From contig NZ_JAUSXT010000001.1 in the NCBI RefSeq assembly GCF_030816235.1, forward strand, positions 372,001 through 436,000: a stretch of 64,000 bases of DNA. Direction: 5' to 3'. Under the pieces are notes generated by a model. The model saw nothing but the letters and a program-made list of their open reading frames with translations. It was not told the DNA's origin and searched no databases. Within the stretch, counting starts at the first letter, position 1. Each line of letters begins with the position of its first letter. Shown here piece by piece: positions 53,143 to 62,499 of this stretch. Source of the stretch: Microbacterium sp. W4I4 (GTDB lineage: Bacteria; Actinomycetota; Actinomycetes; Actinomycetales; Microbacteriaceae). Both the position numbers and the translations under genes were made by a program.

Positions 53143-54458
53143 TGTCGAAGGCGCCGCAGGCCCGCTCAGCCGGCCTGCGGTACGTCTTCCCCGTGCTGGC
53201 GGGAAAGATCGCGCGTTTCGCGACCCGTCTGCGCGGGGGAGGCTCGGCGTTCCCCGGATACCTCACCAACCGGCTGTCCCCGACGCTTCTGCCGACGCTG
53301 GCCGATCAGTTCCCGTACGGCGTGGTGTTCGTGCTCGGCTCGAACGGCAAGACGACCACGACGCACATGATCAGTGAGGTGCTCCGCGCCCACGGTCTGA
53401 CCGTGTTCACGAACCCGACGGGCGCGAACCTGCCGCAGGGCGTGACCAGTGCGCTGCTCGCGGATGCGACGCTCACGGGACGCATCCGTGCGGACGTGGC
53501 GGTGCTCGAGGTCGACGAGGGATATGCGGCGGATCTCGCCGACAAGCTCTCCCCGGCCGTGATCCTGTCGCTGAACGTCCAGGTGGACCAGCTGTACCGG
53601 TTCTATGAGACCGAGCGGGTGGCCGACATGATGCTCGAGGCGTCGAAGCGCGCTCAGGCGCACGTCGTCGTGAACCGCGACGACCCGTATCTCAGCAAGA
53701 TCGACGTCGACGCCATGCGTGCGCCGGTGTCCTTCTTCGGTGTGGCGTCGGAGATCGTCGCCGCCTCCGCGCACGGGCTGGCCAACGCCACTGACACGCG
53801 CAGCGGCAACGCCGGCATCCAGGACCGCGACGCGTATTCCGAGGTGCGCAGCGTCGCCGGGCGCGACATCACCGTGCAGGTCGGCGATGCGGAGGTCGCC
53901 GTGCGGCTGCCCGCCCGCGGCCTGCACTACGCGGCGGACGCCGCGGCCGCGCTGGCCGTCGCATCCCGTACGCTCGGCGATCGCTTCTCTTCGGATGCCG
54001 CATCCCGTGGCTTCGACCGCATGGCCCCGGCCTACGGACGCGGCGAGGTCATCCCGCTGCGGCGGGATCCGGACGGCGAACAGGTCGAGTTCGTGATGTT
54101 CAAGAACGCGCCCAGCCTGCAGATGAATCTGGACGCACTGGAGGGCGCCCCGGAGCGGTCGCTGATCGCGATCGACGAGGGCACCCCTGACGTGTCGTGG
54201 CTGTACGACGTGGACTTCGACGCGCTGACCTCCGTTGACGTCGTCACCGGCGAGAAGGCGTACCAGCTGGCGCTGGCGCTGGAGCACGCCGGCGTGCGCA
54301 TCGGCGCGGTCGAGCCCGACATGGAGAAGGCTGTCGCGATGATGCGGGCGTTCGAGCCCACTGCGACAGGTCGGCAGACCTGGTTCGTGAACTACGAGCT
54401 CATGATGATCGGCCGCAGGATCCTCGGCCATGGTGACCAGGAGGTGGCTCGCCGATGA
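53139..54458 (+). CDS. murT: MurT-like Mur ligase lacking the Cys4 zinc ribbon
   Basis: A 439-residue Mur-ligase relative. In MurT-GatD the ligase activates the D-Glu alpha-carboxyl of lipid II for amidation. Seen here: P-loop 'GSNGKTTTT' (residues 67-75), '[10 protein letters not shown]' (about 121-130), '[13 protein letters not shown]' (altered from the usual NLFRDQLDRYGE) and a DUF1727 domain with '[14 protein letters not shown]' (about 350-363). No cysteine occurs in the protein, so the Cys4 zinc ribbon normally around residues 200-230 is absent. Coupled upstream to rpoD and downstream to gatD by 4-nt overlaps. Probably a repurposed MurT. Confidence 0.85.
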   Translation: MMSKAPQARSAGLRYVFPVLAGKIARFATRLRGGGSAFPGYLTNRLSPTLLPTLADQFPYGVVFVLGSNGKTTTTHMISEVLRAHGLTVFTNPTGANLPQGVTSALLADATLTGRIRADVAVLEVDEGYAADLADKLSPAVILSLNVQVDQLYRFYETERVADMMLEASKRAQAHVVVNRDDPYLSKIDVDAMRAPVSFFGVASEIVAASAHGLANATDTRSGNAGIQDRDAYSEVRSVAGRDITVQVGDAEVAVRLPARGLHYAADAAAALAVASRTLGDRFSSDAASRGFDRMAPAYGRGEVIPLRRDPDGEQVEFVMFKNAPSLQMNLDALEGAPERSLIAIDEGTPDVSWLYDVDFDALTSVDVVTGEKAYQLALALEHAGVRIGAVEPDMEKAVAMMRAFEPTATGRQTWFVNYELMMIGRRILGHGDQEVARR

Positions 54459-55225
54459 CGCAGATCGCGATCGCGCAGCTGTACCCGGCGGAGCTCGGCG
54501 TGACCGGCGACCGCGGCAACGTGCGCGCCATCGAGGCGCGCCTGGCTGCGGCGGGCATCGACAGCACCACGACCAGGGTCGGCGTCGGCGAGGCTCTCCC
54601 CGAGAACCTCGACATCCTCGTCATCGGCAACGGGCCGCTCTCCGCCATGCGCGGGGTGCACGCCGATCTGACCGCGCGCGGAGAGCTCATCCGGTCGTTC
54701 GCGGCCGACGGTGGAGTGCTGCTCTCGGTCGGCGGCAGCGCCGAGCTGCTCAGCCGCGGCGTCACCACGCTGGACGACGAGACGATCGACGGTCTGGGCG
54801 TGTTCGACGCGACGGTCGCCCGCACGCGGCAGCGCAAGGTCGGCTACATCACGATCGAGACCCCGATCGGCCGTGTGATCGGCTTCGAGGACCACGCCAG
54901 CGAGTGGACGCTCGACGACAGCTCGCACGGCTACGGCAGGGTGACGTTCGGGCAGGGCAGCTTCGGGCTTCCCGGCGGTGGAGAGCAGCCCGCGCGCGGC
55001 GAACTCGTGCGCGTCGGCAATGCCATCGCCTCCAATGCGCAGGGGCCCCTGTTGCCGTTGAACCCGGACCTGGTCCGCGTGATGATCGCCCGCGCCGCCG
55101 AGCGCCGGGGCATCGACGCCGACCTGACCACCGGCGTGGACGCACTCGACGGCTACGCGGCCGGCGCTCGTTCCGCGATCGAGGATCTCGTGCACGGCAA
55201 GGGCTTCAACACCATCCAGCTCTGA
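54455..55225 (+). CDS. gatD: GatD-like amidotransferase with lost catalytic residues
   Basis: A 256-residue class I glutamine amidotransferase-like protein, the usual MurT partner. The N-terminus 'IAQLYPAELGVTGDRGNV' and 'RVIGFEDHASEW' and 'GPLLPLNPDLVRVM' match GatD. But the nucleophile position (Cys94 in Staphylococcus GatD, in CGG) is Val92 in 'LLSVGGSAELL', and the catalytic His (HGPLLP) is Gln196 in 'NAQGPLLP'. No Cys is present anywhere, so it cannot be a normal glutaminase. It may be a structural or substrate-binding subunit. It overlaps murT by 4 nt. Confidence 0.85.
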   Translation: MTQIAIAQLYPAELGVTGDRGNVRAIEARLAAAGIDSTTTRVGVGEALPENLDILVIGNGPLSAMRGVHADLTARGELIRSFAADGGVLLSVGGSAELLSRGVTTLDDETIDGLGVFDATVARTRQRKVGYITIETPIGRVIGFEDHASEWTLDDSSHGYGRVTFGQGSFGLPGGGEQPARGELVRVGNAIASNAQGPLLPLNPDLVRVMIARAAERRGIDADLTTGVDALDGYAAGARSAIEDLVHGKGFNTIQL

Positions 55226-55239
55226 GCCGGAGGACAGTC

Positions 55240-55929
55240 ATGACAGGCAGTGCAGCGCCCCTCGTGCTCCTCTCCCGGAGTGCGCTGGAGCAGAACGCCC
55301 GACGGGTCCTGGCGGACGGCGGTGCGGTCGACCTGCGTCACGACGCATTCGGACACGGCCTCGACGAGGTCGCGCCGATCGTCGCCGACGCGGGCGCGAC
55401 CGACATCCTGGTGGACGCGCAGCAGGACGTGGACCGTCTGGCCGGTCGCGGCATCCGCGCCCGTCTGGACGGCACGGCCGACATCGACGCGCATGTCCTC
55501 TTCGGCGTCCCGGATGCCGCGGAATCCGCGGCGCTGCCGGTGATGAGCCTGGAGGGCCGTGTGCTGTCCACCAAGCCGCTGCTGTCCGGAGAGGCCGTCT
55601 CCTACGGGTACACCCACCGCGCGCAGCAGGACACGCGCGTCGCGCTCGTCACGGGCGGATACGCGCAGGGCATCCTGCGCGCGCTCGGGAACCGCGCGAG
55701 CGTGCAGATCGGTGGCGGCATCCACCCCATCGTCGGACGCATCGCGATGGACGTGTGCGTCGTCGACCTGGAGGGGACGGATGCCGCGGCAGGCACTCCC
55801 GTGCTCTACTTCGGCGGAACCGGAGCCATGCGCGATGCTCTCGCGCACTGGGCGGAGGTCACCGGTCTGACCGCGTTGGAGATGGCCGTCGTGATCGGCC
55901 GGCACGGCGAGCGGAGCTGGATCGCATGA
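55240..55929 (+). CDS. Alanine-racemase-like protein with intact C-terminal (Tyr) half only
   Basis: A 229-residue shortened relative of PLP-dependent alanine racemase. The C-terminal beta-domain is well kept: 'GEAVSYGYTHRAQQDTRVAL', 'TGGYAQGILRAL' with Tyr141 at the place of the catalytic Tyr (GYADG), and 'VGRIAMDVCVVD' with Met170-Asp171. The N-terminal barrel is cut to about 95 residues, and the PLP-lysine block 'KADAYGHG' reads 'RHDAFGHG' with Arg33 for Lys. Alone it cannot bind PLP normally. GGAGGA precedes the ATG. It is followed, with a 4-nt overlap, by a complementary paralogue. Confidence 0.8.
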   Translation: MTGSAAPLVLLSRSALEQNARRVLADGGAVDLRHDAFGHGLDEVAPIVADAGATDILVDAQQDVDRLAGRGIRARLDGTADIDAHVLFGVPDAAESAALPVMSLEGRVLSTKPLLSGEAVSYGYTHRAQQDTRVALVTGGYAQGILRALGNRASVQIGGGIHPIVGRIAMDVCVVDLEGTDAAAGTPVLYFGGTGAMRDALAHWAEVTGLTALEMAVVIGRHGERSWIA

Positions 55930-56960
55930 GCACACCCGTTCTGAGGATCTCCCGAGGCGCGTTCCGGACGAACATCGCCGTCGTGCGCGAGCGCCTCGGC
56001 ACCTCGCAGCTGATGCTGGTGATGAAGGACGACGCGTACGGGCACGGGCTCGACTGGGCCGTGCCCGAGGCGGAGGCCGCCGGCGTCACCTGGTTCGGCA
56101 GCTACGACATCCCCACCGCGCTGCGGATCCGTGCGCTGACGACGGGGCGAGTGTATGCATGGGCCCCGTCGTCCGAGGACGAGATCGACGCCGCCGTGCG
56201 AGCGGACATCGAACTGGGCATCGGCTCGACCGACTATCTGAGCGCGGTCATCGACACGGCCGCGAGGCTCGGAACCGGCGTCGGACTGCATCTGAAGATC
56301 GACACGGGGCTGCACCGGAACGGCTTCCGCCCGGAGGACTGGCCGCAGGCGCTGCAGATCGCGCGCGACGCGGAGCAGCGCGGACTCGTCCGCATCGTCG
56401 GCGTGTGGAGTCACCTCGCGGAGGCGAGCGACCAGGAGGACGACGCCGCCCAGCAGGTGTTCCTCACCGCCGTGCAGCAGCTGGTCGATGCCGGTGGTGC
56501 ACCGGAGGTGCTGCATCTGACGGCGTCCGCCGCAGCCTGGTGGCGGCCGGAGCTGAGGGGCAGCCTCAGCCGCATCGGCGCCTTCTGCTACGGCATCCGC
56601 TCGGCCGACGGTCCCGAGCTGGACGGCCTCTCGCTCATCTCGTCGCTGGTCGCGAGCGTCGACGCCGTCGAAGGCGACCGCGTCCGCATCGGACTGGGCG
56701 CCTTCCACGGCGTGCCTTCCACACTGCGCGGAGCGCTGGTCATCACGCCGAGCGGGGGCCGGAGGGTGATCGAGATCGGCGGCGCCAGCTCCGTCGTCGA
56801 AGGGTGGCCCGACGCCCGCGAGGGCGACGAGGTCATCGTGTTCGGGCCCGGAGCGGCCGGAGAAGCGGACGCGACCGCTCTCGCGGAGCGCATCGACACG
56901 GTGGGCGAGGAGATCCTCACACGCCTGACGCCCGCGGTGCGTCGGGTCGTCGAGGACTGA
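55926..56960 (+). CDS. Alanine-racemase-like protein with intact N-terminal (PLP-Lys) half only
   Basis: A 344-residue fold-type III PLP protein. The barrel is intact: PLP Lys34 in 'VMKDDAYGHGLDWA', Arg131 in 'KIDTGLHRNGF', 'GVWSHLAEASD', Ser201 in 'HLTASAAAWW', and 'SRIGAFCYGI'. The C-terminal domain is divergent ('GDRVRIGLGAFHGVPSTL'), with no GYADG tyrosine and no GR(I/V)xMD block. In alanine racemase dimers each active site uses Lys from one subunit and Tyr from the other, so this protein could pair with the product of the preceding gene. A 4-nt overlap couples the two. Confidence 0.85.
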   Translation: MSTPVLRISRGAFRTNIAVVRERLGTSQLMLVMKDDAYGHGLDWAVPEAEAAGVTWFGSYDIPTALRIRALTTGRVYAWAPSSEDEIDAAVRADIELGIGSTDYLSAVIDTAARLGTGVGLHLKIDTGLHRNGFRPEDWPQALQIARDAEQRGLVRIVGVWSHLAEASDQEDDAAQQVFLTAVQQLVDAGGAPEVLHLTASAAAWWRPELRGSLSRIGAFCYGIRSADGPELDGLSLISSLVASVDAVEGDRVRIGLGAFHGVPSTLRGALVITPSGGRRVIEIGGASSVVEGWPDAREGDEVIVFGPGAAGEADATALAERIDTVGEEILTRLTPAVRRVVED

Positions 56961-57009
56961 GTCCCCGGCGCCGAGCGCGTGGGCCTGACGAAGGTCGGGC
57001 TCTGCTTCC

Positions 57010-57219
57010 TCAGGCCTCGATCAGGCGGGCGGTCTCGTCGAGCCAGCTCGTGGCGACCGTGCGCAGCTTCTCCTCGTACTTGCGCCCGTGATGTGCGCAG
57101 AACAGCAGTTCGGAGCCGTTGACCTCGGCAGCGATGTAAGCCTGTGCCCCGCAGGAATCACAGCGGTCCATCGCGGTGAGGCGGTACTCGACGGTCTCTC
57201 GCTCAGTCGTAGCGTTCAT
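57010..57219 (-). CDS. DUF7455-type small zinc-ribbon protein
   Basis: A 69-residue protein with 'LTAMDRCDSCGAQAYIAAEV' and 'SELLFCAHHGRKYEEKL', giving ligands CxxC and CxHH for a single zinc. This is the actinobacterial DUF7455 family, often found near sigA and gyrB/parE genes, as here. Function unknown. GAGGAGG precedes the ATG, which settles the start over an earlier in-frame codon. It is transcribed towards the racemase-like gene and divergent from parE. Confidence 0.87.
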   Translation of the reverse strand: MNATTERETVEYRLTAMDRCDSCGAQAYIAAEVNGSELLFCAHHGRKYEEKLRTVATSWLDETARLIEA

Positions 57220-57390
57220 TTCGGTGCCTCCTCGGGTAACGATCTTCGAGATCGTGCTCAATACAACCACGCGCCGGCTGAACGCATGCCCGCTTCACGG
57301 CGTGTTTCGCTGTGCGCGTACCCGGCCCGCGCCCAGCTGCGGTATGGGGAGTGTCGCGGCGTCCGGGACGGCAGGAGCGAAATAGACTCG

Positions 57391-59511
57391 ATGACTGTGA
57401 CTGCCGAGTATTCCGCCCATCATCTTCAGGTGCTTGAAGGGCTCGAGGCCGTCCGCAAACGCCCTGGCATGTACATCGGATCCAACGGCTCACCTGGGCT
57501 CATGCACTGCCTCTGGGAGATCATCGACAACTCCGTCGACGAGGCGGTCGACGGCAACGGCTCGCGGATCGACATCGTCCTGCACGGCGACGGCAGCGTC
57601 CAGGTCTCCGACCGCGGGCGCGGCGTGCCCGTCGATGTGGAACCCCGCACCGGCCTGACCGGTGTCGAGGTCGTCTACACCAAGCTGCACGCCGGTGGAA
57701 AGTTCGGCGGCGGCTCCTATGCGGCATCGGGCGGTCTGCACGGCGTCGGCGCCTCCGTCGTGAACGCGCTCTCCGAGCGCCTCGACGTCGAGGTGGACCG
57801 CGGAGGAAAGACCTACGCCATGTCGTTCCACCGCGGCGAGCCGGGTGTGTTCGCCGACGAGGGCGAACCCCGGCCGGACTCGCCGTTCACGCCGTACGAC
57901 AAGCGCAGCGAGCTGCGCGTGATCGGCAAGGTCGCCAAGGGCGTCACCGGCACGCGCGTGCGCTACTGGGCGGATCGACAGATCTTCACGAAGGACGCCG
58001 CATTCCAGCTCGGCGAGCTGGAGAACCGCGCCCGCCAGACGGCATTCCTCGTGCCGGGTCTCGAGCTCGTCGTGTCGGATGCACGAGCGGACGCCTCCGC
58101 CGATTCGGATGCCGACGCGTCACCGCGGGTCACCTCGTACCTGTACGAGGGAGGCATCTCGGAGTTCGTGGACTATCTGGCCGCGGACGCCCCCGTCACC
58201 GACACCTGGCGCATCCAGGGCTCCGGATCGTTCACGGAGACCGTGCCGGTGCTGCAGGCCGACGGGCACATGCGGGCCACCGAGGTGGAGCGCGAGTGCA
58301 AGGTCGACATCGCACTGCGGTGGGGGACCGGTTACGAGACGACGAGCCGCTCGTTCGTGAACATCATCTCCACGCCCAAGGGCGGCACGCACCAGCAGGG
58401 CTTCGAGCAGGAGCTGCTGAAGACCCTGCGCGGTCAGGTGGATCAGAACGCCCGTCGACTGAAGGTCGGCAACGACAAGCTCGAGAAGGACGACGTGCTC
58501 GCGGGACTCACCGCAGTGCTGACCGTGAACCTTCCCGAGCCGCAGTTCGAGGGCCAGACGAAGGAGGTGCTCGGCACGCCTGCCGTGCGCTCCATCGTCG
58601 CCCAGGTCGTCCGCAAGGACCTCGCCGCGCGGTTCGCGTCGCCCAAGCGCGATGACAAGAGCCAGACGTCGATGCTGCTCGACAAGATCGTCTCGGAGAT
58701 GAAGGCGCGCGTCTCGGCACGGGCGCACAAGGAGACCCAGCGCCGCAAGACCGCGCTGGAGTCCTCGTCGCTGCCGGCGAAGCTCGTCGACTGCCGGTCC
58801 AACGACGTCGCGCAGAGCGAGCTGTTCATCGTGGAGGGCGACTCGGCCCTCGGCACCGCGCGGCACGCGCGCAACAGCGAGTTCCAGGCACTGCTGCCGA
58901 TCCGGGGCAAGATCCTCAACGTGCAGAAGGCGTCGATCGGCGACATGCTCGGCAACGCCGAATGCGCCGCGATCATCACGACCATCGGTGCCGGCTCCGG
59001 CCGCTCGTTCGATCTGAGCGCCGCGCGGTACGGCAAGATCATCCTGATGAGCGATGCCGACGTCGACGGCGCGCACATCCGCACCCTGCTGCTCACGCTG
59101 TTCTTCCGGTACATGCGCCCGCTCGTCGAGGCCGGCCGCGTGTACTCGGCCGTGCCGCCGCTGCATCGCGTGATCGTGATGAACCCGGGCTCCAAGCCCA
59201 ACGAGACGATCTACACGTACTCCGAGGCCGAGCTGCACACGCTGCTGGCCAAGCTGCAGAAGTCCGGCAAGCGCTGGCAGGACCCGATCCAGCGGTACAA
59301 GGGTCTCGGCGAGATGGACGCCGATCAGCTGGCGAACACGACGATGGAGAAGTCCGGGCGTCTGCTGCGTCGGGTGACGGTCGACGACGCCGAGTCGGCC
59401 GATGCCGCGGTGCGCACCTTCGAGCTGCTGATGGGCAGCGAGGTCGCCCCGCGCCGCGAGTTCATCATGAGCTCCAGCGACAAGCTGAGCCGCGAGTCCA
59501 TCGACGCGTGA
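57391..59511 (+). CDS. parE: Topoisomerase IV / gyrase B-type subunit
   Basis: ATPase subunit of a type IIA topoisomerase. The 706-residue protein has the GHKL motifs 'IIDNSVDEAVDG' and 'GLHGVGASVVNALSE', the transducer domain, then the TOPRIM blocks 'LFIVEGDSALGTARH' and 'LMSDADVDGAHIRTL', and the C-terminal 'RYKGLGEMDADQL'. The partner A subunit lies just beyond, convergent. Pairing away from dnaA suggests topoisomerase IV rather than gyrase. TAGACT lies 2 nt before this ATG; an in-frame GTG two codons later is 8 nt from it and could be a leaderless start. Confidence 0.92.
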   Translation: MTVTAEYSAHHLQVLEGLEAVRKRPGMYIGSNGSPGLMHCLWEIIDNSVDEAVDGNGSRIDIVLHGDGSVQVSDRGRGVPVDVEPRTGLTGVEVVYTKLHAGGKFGGGSYAASGGLHGVGASVVNALSERLDVEVDRGGKTYAMSFHRGEPGVFADEGEPRPDSPFTPYDKRSELRVIGKVAKGVTGTRVRYWADRQIFTKDAAFQLGELENRARQTAFLVPGLELVVSDARADASADSDADASPRVTSYLYEGGISEFVDYLAADAPVTDTWRIQGSGSFTETVPVLQADGHMRATEVERECKVDIALRWGTGYETTSRSFVNIISTPKGGTHQQGFEQELLKTLRGQVDQNARRLKVGNDKLEKDDVLAGLTAVLTVNLPEPQFEGQTKEVLGTPAVRSIVAQVVRKDLAARFASPKRDDKSQTSMLLDKIVSEMKARVSARAHKETQRRKTALESSSLPAKLVDCRSNDVAQSELFIVEGDSALGTARHARNSEFQALLPIRGKILNVQKASIGDMLGNAECAAIITTIGAGSGRSFDLSAARYGKIILMSDADVDGAHIRTLLLTLFFRYMRPLVEAGRVYSAVPPLHRVIVMNPGSKPNETIYTYSEAELHTLLAKLQKSGKRWQDPIQRYKGLGEMDADQLANTTMEKSGRLLRRVTVDDAESADAAVRTFELLMGSEVAPRREFIMSSSDKLSRESIDA

Positions 59512-59957
59512 CACTTCTGCGACTGCGCGCGGCCACGCCCGACGACCTCGATGACGTGGTTGCTCTGAAGGCGCGCGTGCTGCGGCAGGATCTGGAGCGC
59601 TTGGTCGGCTGGGATTCCTCGAGATCACGTGCGCGGGTGATCGAGCATTTCTCTCCCGAGCACACCAGGATGATCCTCGTGGGCGATGGGCTGGCGGGCA
59701 CGATCACGCTGCGACCGGACGGCGAGGACCTCTGGCTGGAGATGTTCTACGTCGACGCGGCCTTCCAAGGGCGCGGAATCGGCACCTCGGTGCTGACCGA
59801 AGTGCTTCGAGAATCGGATCGGCCGATGCGCCTGCAGGTGCTGGTCGGTTCAGCCGCGCAACGTCTCTACAGCCGTCACGGCTTCGTGGTGGAGGCCGAT
59901 GACGGGATCGACGTGTGGATGCGTCGTCCCCTCAGCCGCGACTCCGTGGACGCCTGA
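59508..59957 (+). CDS. GNAT-family N-acetyltransferase
   Basis: A 149-residue acetyltransferase. The acetyl-CoA loop is 'AFQGRGIGTSVLTEVL' (QxxGxG) near residue 88, preceded by 'LWLEMFYVD' and followed by 'GSAAQRLYSRHGFVVEADD', the usual GNAT ending. The substrate is unknown. The GTG start overlaps the parE stop by four bases (GTGA), so it is translated together with the topoisomerase subunit. Convergent with parC, 16 bp apart. Confidence 0.87.
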   Translation: MTLLRLRAATPDDLDDVVALKARVLRQDLERLVGWDSSRSRARVIEHFSPEHTRMILVGDGLAGTITLRPDGEDLWLEMFYVDAAFQGRGIGTSVLTEVLRESDRPMRLQVLVGSAAQRLYSRHGFVVEADDGIDVWMRRPLSRDSVDA

Positions 59958-59973
59958 CCCACGCCCCGAAGCT

Positions 59974-62412
59974 CTAGCCGATGACCGTGCCGATGGAGCC
60001 GATCACGGCATCCAGCGGCTGGCCGGAGCCGTCGCGCTTCGCGCCGGGCTCGGGCAGCTGCCGCGCCGCGCCGTCCGTCCCGATCGCGTGCGGATCCACG
60101 CCCACCCAGGCCAGGCTCAGACGGTCCTCGCCCTTCAGGAACGCGTGCGCGCGCACGCCGCCCGTGGCGCGACCCTTCCCGGGGAAGTCCGCGAACGAGG
60201 AGACCTTGGCCCGGCCGGCATCCGCCCCCGCCAGCATCCCCTCGGAGCCCGATACGGTCACGACCTCGGCGCTCTCGGCATCGGACACCACCGTGAACGA
60301 GACGACCTCGGCGGACCCGCCGATCTTGACTCCGGCCATGCCGCCCGCGGCCGCGCCCTGCGGGCGCACGTTCGACGCGGCGAAGTGCAGCAGCTGGGCG
60401 TCGGAGGTCACGAAGACGAGCTCCGTCTCATCGGGTGCGGTGGCCGCGCCGACGACACGATCCTTCGGCTTCAGACCGATGATCTCCAGCTCGGGGCGCA
60501 CGGCGAGCGTGGCCGGTACGACGCGCTTGACGACGCCGTCCCTCGTGCCGAGCGCGAGCGGAGTCTCATCGTCGAAGCGGATCAGGGCCAGCACCCGCTC
60601 GGTGCGGTCCGTGAGACCCAGGTAGTCGGCGATCCGCACGCCGGCGCCGAGCCCGACCGAGGTCGGGGGAACAGCCGGGATGTCGAGCGGCGTGAACCGC
60701 AGCACACGACCTGCGCTCGTGACAGCACCGATCTCGCTGCGCGTGGTCGTGTCCAGACGGGCCTGTATGGCGTCGTGCTTGCTGCGACGCTTCGGCGGGG
60801 GTATCTCGGCGTCGGACTCCAGATCGACCCGCACAGCGCGTCCTGTGGTCGACAGGAGCACTGTGGTTGGCGCGTCGGCGATCTGCAGCTCGGCCGCGGA
60901 CTTCGTGGTGCGCTGCTTCGGAGGAGCCGCGTTGAGCAGCAGCGTGCGCCGCGGCGTGCCGAAGGTCTCGGCGACGTGGTCGAGCTCCAGGGCCACCTGG
61001 GCTCGCACCAGCGCGGGATCGGCCAGCAGCTTCTCGAGCTCGGCGATCTCGGCGAGCAGCTTGTCGCGCTCGGTCTCCAGCTCCAGCAGGGAGAACTTCG
61101 TCAGGCGACGCAGGCGCAGCTCGAGGATGTACTCGGCCTGGATGTCGTCGAGATCGAAGACCTGCTTCAGACGCTCCCTTGCGGCCTCGGAATCGTTCGA
61201 GGAGCGGATGACCTGGATGACCTCGTCGATGTCGAGGATGGCCAGCAGAAGACCGCGCACCAGGTGCAGGCGCTCGTTGCGGCGGGCCAGCCGGTAGCGG
61301 CTGCGCCGCGTGACGACCTCGATGCGGTGCTGCAGGTACACCCGCAGCAGCTCCTTGAGCCCGAGGGTGCGCGGCTGTCCTTCGACGAGGGCGACGTTGT
61401 TGATCGAGAACGAGTCCTCGAGAGGCGTGTAGCGGAACAGCTGATCCAGCACGGCGGCCGCGTCGAACCCGGTCTTGACCGAGATCACCAGACGCAGACC
61501 GTTCTTGCGGTCCGTCAGGTCCTGGATGTCGCTGATGCCCTGCAGCTTCTTCGCGTTGACCGCATCCTTGACCTTCTCGATCACGCGTTCGGGGCCGACC
61601 TGATACGGCAGCTCAGTGACGACGATCCCCGTGCGGCGGGGGCCGAGCGGCTCGATGGACGTCTTGGCGCGCAGCTTGAAGGCGCCGCGGCCCGTCTCAT
61701 AGGCGTCCTTGACCCCGTCGAGCCCCATCAGGATGCCACCCGAGGGGAAGTCCGGACCGGGCACGAACTCCATCAGATCGGCGGTCGTGGCATCCGGGTT
61801 GTCGAGCAGGTGGGTGGCGGCGGCGATGACCTCGATGAGGTTGTGCGGGGCCATGTTCGTCGCCATGCCGACCGCGATGCCGCTGGCGCCGTTGACCAGC
61901 AGGTTGGGGAACGCCGCCGACAGGACGGCGGGCTGCTGGAACTGGCCGTCGTAGTTCGGCACGAAGTCGACGACGTCCTCGTCGAGGTTCTCCGTGAGGG
62001 CGAGAGCGGATGCCGCCAGACGCGCCTCCGTGTACCGCGAGGCCGCAGGTCCGTCGTCGAGCGAACCGAAGTTGCCGTGCCCGTCGACCAGCGGCACCCG
62101 CAGGGCGAAGCTCTGCGCCAGGCGTACCAGGGCGTCGTAGATCGCGCTGTCGCCGTGCGGGTGCAGCTTTCCCATCACCTCGCCGACGACGCGGGCGCTC
62201 TTGACATGGCCGCGGTCGGGACGCAGGCCCATCTCGGCCATCTGGTACAGGATCCGGCGCTGCACGGGCTTGAGCCCGTCACGGGCATCGGGCAGCGCGC
62301 GGGAGTAGATCACCGAGTACGCGTACTCGAGGAATGACCCCTGCATCTCCTGGGACAGATCGATGTCCTGGATGCGCTCGTGGACGGGCTCGGATGACGA
62401 GGGCTGTGGCAT
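59974..62412 (-). CDS. parC: Topoisomerase IV / gyrase A-type subunit
   Basis: DNA cleavage subunit of the type IIA topoisomerase. The 812-residue protein has the active Tyr127 in '[10 protein letters not shown]', the quinolone-resistance region '[17 protein letters not shown]' with Ser89 and Asp93 in the drug-sensitive state, and a C-terminal beta-pinwheel of repeats such as '[10 protein letters not shown]' and '[10 protein letters not shown]'. The GyrA-box (QRRGGRG) is not obvious, in keeping with topoisomerase IV. It is convergent with the parE-GNAT pair and divergent from the phosphatase-like gene. Confidence 0.92.
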   Translation of the reverse strand: MPQPSSSEPVHERIQDIDLSQEMQGSFLEYAYSVIYSRALPDARDGLKPVQRRILYQMAEMGLRPDRGHVKSARVVGEVMGKLHPHGDSAIYDALVRLAQSFALRVPLVDGHGNFGSLDDGPAASRYTEARLAASALALTENLDEDVVDFVPNYDGQFQQPAVLSAAFPNLLVNGASGIAVGMATNMAPHNLIEVIAAATHLLDNPDATTADLMEFVPGPDFPSGGILMGLDGVKDAYETGRGAFKLRAKTSIEPLGPRRTGIVVTELPYQVGPERVIEKVKDAVNAKKLQGISDIQDLTDRKNGLRLVISVKTGFDAAAVLDQLFRYTPLEDSFSINNVALVEGQPRTLGLKELLRVYLQHRIEVVTRRSRYRLARRNERLHLVRGLLLAILDIDEVIQVIRSSNDSEAARERLKQVFDLDDIQAEYILELRLRRLTKFSLLELETERDKLLAEIAELEKLLADPALVRAQVALELDHVAETFGTPRRTLLLNAAPPKQRTTKSAAELQIADAPTTVLLSTTGRAVRVDLESDAEIPPPKRRSKHDAIQARLDTTTRSEIGAVTSAGRVLRFTPLDIPAVPPTSVGLGAGVRIADYLGLTDRTERVLALIRFDDETPLALGTRDGVVKRVVPATLAVRPELEIIGLKPKDRVVGAATAPDETELVFVTSDAQLLHFAASNVRPQGAAAGGMAGVKIGGSAEVVSFTVVSDAESAEVVTVSGSEGMLAGADAGRAKVSSFADFPGKGRATGGVRAHAFLKGEDRLSLAWVGVDPHAIGTDGAARQLPEPGAKRDGSGQPLDAVIGSIGTVIG

Positions 62413-62499
62413 GGACTTCCTGCTGGACGCTCGGGGTGGACTCGCGACGACGCCCCGGATACGGCGCGGCGATGGGACGCCTGTGAAAGACTGACCCGG

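Noticed and set aside
55240..55929. The short racemase-like gene as a decayed pseudogene
   Set aside because: It has a good ribosome-binding site, an uninterrupted frame, a conserved catalytic Tyr domain and a 4-nt overlap with the next gene, and its losses are complementary to that gene's losses.
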